Part shown: one piece after another, positions 56,087 to 64,000 of the stretch
Layout: each line of letters opens with the position of its first letter
Numbering within the stretch: the stretch's first letter is position 1
Assembly (NCBI GenBank): GCA_037951105.1
Contig: JBAMJV010008487.1
Location: 61,001 to 125,000 of the forward strand
Length of the DNA stretch: 64,000 nt
Source of the DNA: Echinarachnius parma
Taxonomy: Eukaryota; Echinodermata; Echinoidea; Clypeasteroida; Echinarachniidae
Direction of reading: 5' to 3'
Program-made: the position numbers and the translations under genes
The notes under the pieces: generated by a model
What the model was told of the DNA's origin: nothing
The model's database searches: none
The model's input: only the letters and a program-made list of their open reading frames with translations

Positions 56087-58485
56087 TCAGGTAAGGTCTC
56101 GTCCCCGCTTGTCGTTCGGGTGGTCTCGTTTCAGCTTGTCCCAGTAGTCTCGTCTCAGCTCATTATTGTTGTGGTCTAACGTCGTATATTCCGGTGGACG
56201 CCAGCATTGCGCCTTCACGACTATGTCATTGCCCCGGTCGTCGTCTCGTCCCACCTCTGCATCCCGCTGTCGTAGGCGTTGCGCCAATATCGAGGCAATA
56301 CCACCACGGCCCGTTGTTCTTGCTGGCTCGCTCTCGTCGCTACTTGATTCTTTGTCTTGGTTGTCGTCGCTGCCGCTGGTTACTTCGTTATTCCTCCCTC
56401 CGCCATGGTTGTTTTCGTCGCTGGTTTCACGGTCCTCGTTGCTGATATCACGATCCTCGTCACTGGTTTCACGATCCTCGTCGCGCCTGGTCTTCTCCTG
56501 GTTGGTGCAGGGGATGGTACCCCACATGGTCCGCAGCTCCTTCTTCTGGACGTCCAGCATGGCTCCGGTTTCCAATAGTTGATCAAGACCCAAAATCCCG
56601 TCGTGTTGGATGTCTGCAATAATCATTTTGACCATGAGAAACCTCTCACCAAGCTGTAACCCCACCGTAGTTCTTCCTGTCACCCTTAAGACAGACCCAT
56701 CGGCCTGGCCCACAACGTGTGGCCCTGGCTGCACATGCGGCCGCCGTCTCGGCTTGATCCGGTTGAATGTCCGGGTACTGATGATTGAACATGATGTACC
56801 CGAATCCACCACCATGCGTATCGGCGCCCCATTCACCTCCGCATTCACGGAAAGTGGTGTTCTTGCTGTCTGCTTATCTGAACCAGGCCAATCCGTGGGC
56901 ACTCCTTCGTCGATATGTTCTTTACCACTGAGTTCGTCCACGCAAGGCCGCCCGACCTGTATTCCGACTTCTCTCGTGTTGTTCTTCCTGTCCTCCGCAC
57001 TCCTTTGCCGCCGCTTAACCTGACATTCTCGCTTCAGGTGCCCAATCTCTCCACAGGCGAAGCACCGCTTCCTCCTCACCGTCATTTCCCTTGTTCTCAT
57101 TTCCGTCCCGCAACTCCTCCTGGTCTGCTCGTCCCCGTCGTTCTTTCTCTCCGCAGTCTCTGCTTTGCTCTTCCCGGCCTCCTTCCGTTGTTGCCGATTT
57201 GGACAAGCTCGAACAAGGTGTCCTAATTCACCACATACGAAGCACCGCTTCTCCTTCACCCTGGTTGCCGTTGCCCTCTGGTCAGCCCCGTAGCTCCTCC
57301 CGATATGTCCCAGTTCCCTGCAGGCGAAGCAACGGTAACACCCCTCCGGTCCGCTGTCGTTCTTGTCTGCCATCCGCCCTGCAGTAGCTCCACCGCTTCT
57401 TAAGCTCCGCACATAGTTCACCTGACCTTCCCCCTGTTGTTGGCATCGTGCTCGTCGTCCCGTCACGAATACCTCAGATTCCTCCTCGCATCCAAACCGT
57501 TGTTTCAACCTGTAGACCAGTTCGCCGTATGTCAGCTGCCTAACGGTCTGTTGTGTCACAACTGCATCCCCTCTCAAACTAGCCGTCAGATAATACAACG
57601 CATCTTCCTCCGTCCACCCGTTGATTCTGGCACATGCTTCAAAATGACATATGTAGCCCATGATTGGAACACTCCCATCGAAACAATCAGGTATCATCTG
57701 GTCCTGCCTCTCATTCTCCTGGTCCTTCGACCTCCATGACTGCTCCGTCATTTTATCCTTTCCTGGCAGCACTCCCTGCCATTCAAATTCAGATTCCCGG
57801 TCACCCGACCGTCTTCCTCCGCCCGGCTCTTTCTGCCATTCAGATTCAATTTCCCGGTCACCCGACCGTCTTCCTCCGCCCGGCTCTTTCTGCCATTCAG
57901 ATTCAATTTCCCGGTCACCCGACCGTCTTCCTCCGCCCGGCTCTTTCTGCCATTCAGATTCAATTTCCCGGTCACCCGACCGTCTTCCTCCGCCCGGCTC
58001 TTTCTGCCATTCAGATTCAATTTCCCGGTCACCCGCAAATACTCCTTGCATCCCGGCTAATTTTTCATCCTCCTGGTCCTCCGCAAATACCCCTTGCATA
58101 CCAGCTATTCCTTTATCTCGGTTACTCGTTGCCTCATCCGGCTTCACACTCCGCCGCCGCCTCTGCCTACCCCTGTTAACAGTGGCGTAGCGTGGTCGGA
58201 CTGATTGGGGGGGCACGAAAATTATTGGGGGGGCACACCTTATGTATTTCTTTGTTTTTTCAAAAAATGGCCCCTTATGTTTTCTATTGTTTTTTCGAAA
58301 TTATTGGGGGGGCACGTGCCCCCCCGTGCCCCCCCGTAGCTACGCCACTGCCTGTTAACGCCGCCAACCTCCGACTCCCTCTGGAACACGTTGATCACTG
58401 CCGTCAATACTGTAATTAATGTCCCGTAGATTATGTTGAAACCCATGTTGATAATTATCCACCGCTCGATGTTTGCCAAGTTCAA
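56087..58485 (-). pseudogene. Gypsy gag-protease, N-terminus split by hAT MITE
   Basis: The open frame from 58,216 to 56,087 encodes 709 residues. Four copies of a 19-residue unit (EPGGGRRSGDREIESEWQK) occupy about residues 70-145. A Gag capsid-like stretch follows (YYLTASLRGDAVV near 225). Then come three zinc knuckles: the first has lost its last Cys (CFACRELGHIGRSYG), the next two are intact (CFVCGELGHLVRACP, CFACGEIGHLKREC). An aspartic protease has VVDSGTSCSIIS and a closing GILGLDQL. The acidic tail (EDRETSDEDRD) leads to a stop. The original start was probably upstream at 58,485; a 171-bp MITE (58,180-58,350) now separates it, and the ATG at 58,216 lies inside that MITE. Gag packages RNA; the protease matures it. 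Confidence 0.85.
58180..58350. mobile_element. hAT-type MITE inside gag, 171 bp
   Basis: The ends CAGTGGCGTAGC and GCTACGCCACTG are perfectly inverted, with the 8-bp duplication CCTGTTAA at 58,172-58,179 and 58,351-58,358. The interior has repeated ATTGGGGGGGCAC words. Tip sequence and 8-bp duplication are known hAT features. A partial tip (CAGTGGCGTAGACAGG) also occurs at 966. Confidence 0.93.
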
Positions 58486-58634
58486 ACCTCCCGCATCACC
58501 TCCGCTGCATCAGCTGGTTAACACGCTGAGGGCATCCACAGATCTGCGTTGATTGTTCAAACGTTCTGGCTTCCACCTTGCTGGTTGATGTGTAATTTGG
58601 TGTGTAGTTCCCCCTTCTAATTGAGCCGAATTAA

Positions 58635-58651
58635 TCCCACTTCTGACACCA
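58635..58651 (-). promoter_or_regulatory. Primer-binding site
   Basis: Minus-strand TGGTGTCAGAAGTGGGA starts 2 nt inside the LTR boundary. TGG pairs with the CCA end of a tRNA, as required for first-strand priming. I do not assign the tRNA. Confidence 0.7.
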
Positions 58652-58653
58652 TT

Positions 58654-60167
58654 TGTAGCGGAACACCCTTTTCGATTCTCTGGTACCGGCGCGACTCTGC
58701 ACCACTGGCGTACCCTTCGTTGAAAAAGGACGGCGGGAAGTCCAACAATCGGTTCCTCCGGAATTTGTCAGGATGCCGTTGTCGCCGACTGTTGGACGCG
58801 CCACCGGTTCCGGCCAGGATTCTCCGAGCTCGTAATTCGTGAGTTCGTTTGGTCGCAATCTACGACCTATTTGGCTCTCTATATTGGATGGGGATCTTGA
58901 CTTATGTTGGTGTGGTCTCTGGTGTACCTCTTTCCAGGTTATCCCTTGTTGCTCAGCAGATTCAATTAAGAATCTCGTTTCCAGTCCAACGGTGACTCAG
59001 CGAGATTCAACCAATTGAATCCCGTTTCCAGTCCAACGGTGACTCAGCGAGATTCAGCCAATTGAATCCCGTTTCCAGTCCAACGGTGACTCAGCGAGAT
59101 TCAACCAATTGAATCCTGTTTCCAGTCCAACGGTGACTCAGCGAGATTCAGCCAATTGAATCCCGTTTCCAGTCCAACGGTGACTCAGCGAGATTCAATT
59201 AAGAATCCCGTTTCCAGTCCAACGGTGACTCAGCGAGATTCAATTAAGAATCCCGTTTCCAGTCCAACGGTGACTCAGCGAGATTCAATTAAGAATCCCG
59301 TTTCCAGTCCAACGGTGATTCATCCACTCCGACTCCTATCGGCCCAGTCAGTTATCAGAACTAGACTTCGAAAGTGCTGTTTTCGCACTCTGCTAAGGCC
59401 ATCACAAAACGATCATTTGGCAGCAGACACCCGTTCAAGCATACAACAGGGTTTGTAACCTCCTTTACTCTAGTGATCAATAAAGACACCTGAATCCGTG
59501 AGGTTACCGGGCTTACATGCGAATTTATTAGCATGCACTTCATAGGTAACATGCGTCAATTTCACGAAGCGAACGGGCTCTGCCGTTCATACTTCAACAT
59601 TTATTCTAACTTACATAATACATTTCGTGGTTACTGATTATCTTCAAGTAATCATAACTCTACCAATCCTTACCCATTTCCCATGGTTAATCCGTCAAAT
59701 TACTCCGTAACTAATTACTAAATCAACCCAATACTTAACCATCAGGCTCTATCCTAATCATAAGAACTATAATCAATTAACTACTTCAGAATGTACAAAC
59801 TAACACTTAATCGTTTCTACAATCGATCACAACTTATGATCGTTCAATCTATAACTCATGATCGATCTCTACTTACCCATGATCGATCACCCGATCCTAA
59901 TCACAATTAATTCCCTAACAAATACTAACCATCCCTCATAAATTACTACACTGTCCCATCTTATACATAATAAATGTCCCTAATCATCCCCATAAATATC
60001 TAATCTATAACATCTTTCCTTAATCGTAACTTAATTCTATAGTGAATTAACCATAATTCTAACCATTAATTACCCATAATCGATCCCTTATGCCAATGAT
60101 TATAATTACCCATCTACCATGAATTATCTAGCGAATCCAGCCATTATTCAAGGGCTGTTTCGCTACA
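58654..60167 (-). repeat. LTR (5' LTR on minus strand), full form
   Basis: Bounded by TGTAGCG and CGCTACA. 1,514 bp, including eight ~46-bp tandem units (58,962-59,325) and a 660-bp section absent from the other LTR. The frame with repeated NPVSSPTVTQRDSIK units is a product of the 45-bp periodicity. Confidence 0.9.
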
Positions 60168-60334
60168 ATATTAAAAAAAAAAAAATTTTAAATAGGATTA
60201 TAGGTAGTGAGGTACAAAGATGTCAATAAAGTGAGGTGTTAATTTGTTGTTTTTGTTAAATAATTGTTTATAATAGATATGTCCTGCCCCTCTTTTTGGA
60301 ATGGCGTAGGTAGTTGCGTTTGATTCAATCTTAA

Positions 60335-60677
60335 AGGGGAACACCGGGAAAAGACAAAATATATAGTCGTATGATTTGGTATCTCTTTGTGATATCAAGC
60401 AAGGATACTAAATATTTGGGTTATATAAGGGTTGTGTAAGTTATACATATAGTAATTGATTACCACTATTTACGGTACCACTGTTGTTTCCTGGTGCCGT
60501 GCGAGCCAAACTTATGAGTGCGCCAATGCTGTTCACGCGTACGGTTGGAGACAATATAATCCCGGGTGCTTCGTTCGCTGTGGACAGATTAGTCTTCGTA
60601 ATCTAAACCCATGAACGCATAAATTTAAAGGTGTTACTTTTCTTTATAAGAATAGTAGTTTGGGGCGATGATACCCT
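60335..60677. mobile_element. TTAA-type MITE, family 4, diverged copy 3
   Basis: The left end AGGGGAACACCGGGAAAAG follows TTAA (60,331-60,334) and the right end GGGGCGATGATACCCT is followed by TTAG, a mutated duplication. The interior aligns with copies 1 and 2 in inverted order. Confidence 0.7.
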
Positions 60678-60724
60678 TTAGGTTTAGCCTATATAGTGGC
60701 GGCCGGCTGTGCCAGCTCGTGTGG

Positions 60725-61352
60725 CGGTAATATGCTATATTAGGCCGCTGTATATAGGCCAACCAGTTTGATAGTATATTTATTATGTTGTATTGAGGCG
60801 ACTTGAGATGAATGTAGGGATTATTTAGTTAATTATTTTGTGGCTTTGGAAATGATAGCGAGACAGGTCACTTAGTTCCGCGAGGATGGATTTGTTTATT
60901 GATTTGGGTACCTCCCTTGTTATTCTAAGAGAACGATTTATCCAGTCAGTGACATTCTCTTGGGAGCGGAAACAGGGAGATGGATTTTGACTTGTGAGTT
61001 CCCTCGCGAAGGCCTTTAATAGGGATCACTGGCTGGGATCAAGGCATGTTTGGATAATAATTGTTGGGAACTTGTTCTCGCCTAGAATTATGAATTATAT
61101 CATTATATTGGATTACCCTCATCATCTCAAGGCGTAGTAGATTGGGCCCAGTTGGGAAATATAATTTGTATTTGTTTATCACTAATGTTTGTGATTATTG
61201 TATTAATTTATGGATGAATTTACTTTTCACATTCCTTGTAAGGAATGTTTATTATAATGGCATTTGTTGCTCAATCGACACAATAAACCACCAAAACGCA
61301 ATTATTGGCTTTAGTAGTTGTTTGTGAGTTTTCTAGTGTGAAGTAAGGAGTA
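60725..61352 (+). repeat. Duplicated block Y, copy 1
   Basis: Starts GCGGTAATATGCTATATTAG and ends GTGAAGTAAGGAGTAA. Repeated at 62,284-62,865 plus 63,496-63,551 with few changes. It joins block B here and block A there. Confidence 0.85.
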
Positions 61353-61650
61353 ATAAGTTTTAACGGACAATTTATTGGTAGTTAAAACAGTTTACTCTTG
61401 CGTAACACCGAAGCGTCTGTGGTGAGCGGGGGGTCAATGGGGGCAGGGCTTTCCTCGACGCTGGTCAAGACGAGTGCGAACAGGTGCACGGTGACCTCCG
61501 CACGCCACCCAGACGCGTGGTATAATCAGGGATATGGGAGTTTGTATAATTGAGGAGTGGAAAATTTGGGGGTATGCAACGGAATGAGGGCTAACTCCAG
61601 TCATTATTGTGGTTGGTGCCGATTGAGCAACACGTGGAAAGAAAATGTAA
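61353..61650 (+). repeat. Direct repeat B, copy 2
   Basis: Nearly identical to 51,076-51,372 (one 2-base difference near 61,490). Followed by unrelated sequence. Confidence 0.85.
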
Positions 61651-62283
61651 AACTTATTTCCCACCATCACCCCAATCACCACTATAGGAAACTTACGCTG
61701 TCGAATGGTGGTGATAACTATTAATCGCTGTTTTATTTTTGGCCCCATACATTGAATTTATGGTCCAGGTGATTTTTATTTTTTATTTTGGGCGTAATGA
61801 ATAACGCGATATTGAATTGTTTGACGTTTTGTTTTAGAAAAGTATGGTAGAATAATTTGATTGGCTACTGGGGGTAGATGAATGTACTCATATATACTTT
61901 TAAGATAAATTGAGAGGATGAAATTATAGAACTTATATACGATACAAGGGAAAATATTATATGCTGATGTTTTCGTGTAACACATATTAAGATGCATTTA
62001 TTTTGGCTAATTCGCCGTAGATCAGAGTTGTCGATATAAAATGATAATGGATGCAATAGTTTTAATTTGTTCATTTGTGTAATTCAACATCCAAGAGTGT
62101 ACGCTTGGTTGCCCATTTATGGGGTCCGCAGGTTTTTTTTCATCGACCCATTTTTTCCCTTCTAGGGTTTCGGGCGGTGTTTTTTCGCTCCTGCTTGGAT
62201 GTTGTCCACCCTCAAAAGACGGTTCCAGGACTATTGGGACGCGATTTTGGATATTGCGTGTTATACCAAGATCACAGTCTTAG
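61651..62283. other. No gene seen
   Basis: AT-rich stretch with short frames only. Confidence 0.5.
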
Positions 62284-63551
62284 GGCGGTAATATGCTATA
62301 TTAGGCCGCTGTATACATGTATAGGCCCAACCAGTTTGATAGTATATTTATTATGTTGTATTGAGGCGACTTGAGATGAATGTAGGGATTATTTAGTTAA
62401 TTATTTTGTGGATTTGGAAATGATAGCGAGACAGGTCACTTAGTTCCGCGAGGATGGATTTGTTTATTGATTTGGGTACCTCCCTTGTTATTCTAAGAGA
62501 ACGATTTATCCAGTCAGTGACATTCTCTTGGGAGCGGAAACAGGGAGATGGATTTTGACTTGTGAGTTCCCTCGCGAAGGCCTTTAATAGGGATCACTGG
62601 CTGGGATCAAGGCATGATTGGATAATAATTGTTGGGAACTTGTTCTTGCCTAGAATTATGAATTATATCATTATATTGGATTACCCTCATCATCTCAAGG
62701 CGTAGTAGATTGGGCCCAGTTGGGAAATATAATTTGTATTTGTTTATCACTAATGTTTGTGATTATTGTATTGATTTATGGATGAACTTACTTTTCACAT
62801 TCCTTGTAAGGAATGTTTATTATAATGGCATTTGTTGCTCAATCGACACAATAAACCACCAAAAGATACATTTTAATACATTTTAATACATTTTAATACA
62901 TTTTAATATTATTACACGTAATTGAAACCACCACACACTTAATTTCACGATATTAGTCTCTTATTGTTCTATGCACCAAGCTAAAGTTTTGCACTATGCA
63001 CAAATGCACTTCTCAATACGAAACATGTCACTAAATATATTTTGTTATTTTCACTCGAAATTAATTCAGCCATGCTCACTTTGAATTATTTTACCTATAT
63101 TTTATTTTATTTTGAATATAACACACAAATTTATAATACAATTGATAAATGGATTTTTAATCGCGTCCCTTGCATAGGTTGTTCTTTATTTGCTAACTCG
63201 GCAGAGGCCACAGTCATCATCAAGCTTTTACGCTTACGACATGTGGTCTCCTGCTTTTTCCTTTATAAGAAACTTACCAAGCATTACATAAGATATCCAT
63301 TCTCCCCCTTATTTCTTATTTTATATTATGCAGATTATTTTCACGATGGATTGGCACCAATTCATTTATTTGTTTTTGCTTGTATTTTAATTAGAAACAT
63401 ATTTTGTTAAACTTACATGTTACTCATTTTATATATTTGTATGATGTTTCTTTGTATTGATGTGAAAAAGTGGAAATAAAATAAACAAACAAAAACGCAA
63501 TTATTGGCTTTAGTAATTGTTTGTGAGTTTTCTAGTGTGAAGTAAGGAGTA
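62284..63551 (+). repeat. Duplicated block Y, copy 2 (interrupted)
   Basis: Second copy of 60,725-61,352, split after AACCACCAAAA by an insert (62,866-63,489). Confidence 0.85.
62866..63489 (+). mobile_element. A-tailed insert in block Y
   Basis: Starts with four ACATTTTAAT units and ends AAATAAAATAAACAAACAAA, a retroposon-like tail; copy 1 of block Y shows the uninterrupted site at about 61,285-61,295. A 122-aa plus-strand frame (63,042-63,410) lacks recognisable motifs. Probably a retroposed fragment; family unknown. Confidence 0.6.
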
Positions 63552-63660
63552 ATTATCCTAAATTGAGAACAAGTTCAAGTATGTGAACGCCTGCCCTTAT
63601 CCAGTAATCGCTATAGTATCAATATAAAATATAATAAATTGACGTTGTGCGCTAAATTAT
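63552..63660 (+). repeat. Block A with intact Helitron target
   Basis: Matches 49,251-49,328 joined directly to 51,009-51,039; the Helitron insertion point corresponds to 63,629/63,630. Confidence 0.9.
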
Positions 63661-63964
63661 CAACATAATGTCTATAATACACAGGTACTCCTATTTTCAA
63701 TTCGTGTTCGCTAATGACGCCAAAAGATAAAGAGGCAAAACACAGTTTATAAAAGCGTCTTATTGTCAAATGAAATTACTCAATGTGAGCCAAGTTATTG
63801 TGTAAGTAGGGATTTTTCGGAGCAATTATGATCATGACGTCACCGACTGGTGAAAGGTGTCAATACAATGGTTTATCTGGATGGCTGAGCACACGATGAG
63901 GAGTAGTATAATTGTGTTTCCCGTTACGTTCCAAAACAGCTTGAATTTGAATGACCCGTAATGA
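63661..63964. repeat. Dispersed repeat R, copy 3
   Basis: Matches 38,650-39,000 and 45,670-46,390 without the MITE. The window ends just beyond it. Confidence 0.7.
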
Positions 63965-64000
63965 ATTTGATTGACACAAGTGTCAAATTTAGCTGTAAAA

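Larger units (their letters stand above)
54220..60167 (-). mobile_element. Gypsy-type LTR retrotransposon lacking pol
   Basis: LTR-like direct repeats lie at 54,220-55,071 and 58,654-60,167, flanked by a 4-bp duplication ATAT (54,216-54,219 and 60,168-60,171). On the minus strand the order is LTR, primer-binding site, gag with protease, a 1 kb non-coding stretch, polypurine tract, LTR. No reverse transcriptase, RNase H or integrase motif is found. The two LTRs differ at only a few bases apart from one deletion, suggesting recent insertion. A 4-bp duplication, gag with CCHC fingers and a DSG protease fit Gypsy (Metaviridae-like) elements. As it stands the element would depend on another for pol functions. 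Confidence 0.88.

Noticed and set aside
57660..58190. Plus-strand 171-176 aa frames rich in Pro/Ser opposite gag
   Set aside because: Shadows of the minus-strand gag frame with its 57-bp repeats.
51076..61650. Direct repeats B as LTRs of a 10.5 kb element
   Set aside because: They lack TG...CA ends and a target duplication, while a genuine pair of LTRs with ATAT duplication lies between them.

Overview
The window looks like non-genic, repeat-dominated nuclear DNA from a metazoan, most likely a marine invertebrate. The signs are eukaryotic splice signals, LINE, DIRS and Gypsy retrotransposons, a Helitron, many MITEs, long GATA, GAT and GT microsatellites, and one exon resembling the XK-related (XKR) membrane protein family. 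The phylum cannot be fixed from sequence alone; an echinoderm or another deuterostome is my weak guess. I see no rRNA, tRNA, CRISPR array or prokaryotic gene.

Layout. 0.6-9.4 kb is a nested inverted-repeat structure with G/C homopolymer blocks, a ~190 bp tandem array and an internal 1.08 kb MITE. 10.5-11.5 kb is GAT repeat. 13.7-15.2 kb is a decayed 5'-truncated LINE. 15.5-16.8 kb is a MITE carrying another MITE. 17.3-17.6 kb (minus) holds the XKR-like exon. From 19.6 to 36.8 kb six copies of a 90-nt (one 87-nt) exon-like unit with conserved splice sites lie on the minus strand among GATA repeats, foldback elements, a 4.9 kb DIRS retrotransposon (22,255-27,129) and a second LINE (33.7-36.7 kb). 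40.4-43.4 kb is a 3.0 kb TIR element with subterminal repeats, a 91-bp minisatellite and a possible two-exon micro-gene. 49.3-51.0 kb is a non-autonomous Helitron. 54.2-60.2 kb is a Gypsy-type element with gag-protease but no recognisable polymerase. The rest is duplicated AT-rich DNA.

The main result is that the window carries its own controls. For several mobile elements a paralogous uninterrupted (empty) site, or an interrupted reading frame, lies in the same 64 kb. These fix boundaries without any database: DIRS insertion into a GATA tract at a shared 5-bp TAGAT core with no larger duplication; Helitron insertion between A and T; at least five terminal-sequence families of MITEs that duplicate TTAA; two hAT-type MITEs with 8-bp duplications, one of which interrupts Gypsy gag and supplies the first codons of the present open frame; and a MITE with a 3-bp duplication.

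No intact autonomous transposon gene is visible. DIRS has frameshifts and a truncated recombinase, both LINEs are broken, and the Gypsy element lacks pol. The most unusual candidate for an undescribed system is the six-copy, phase-symmetric exon array at 19.6-36.8 kb; the second is the 3.0 kb element whose minisatellite may derive from its own terminal exon.
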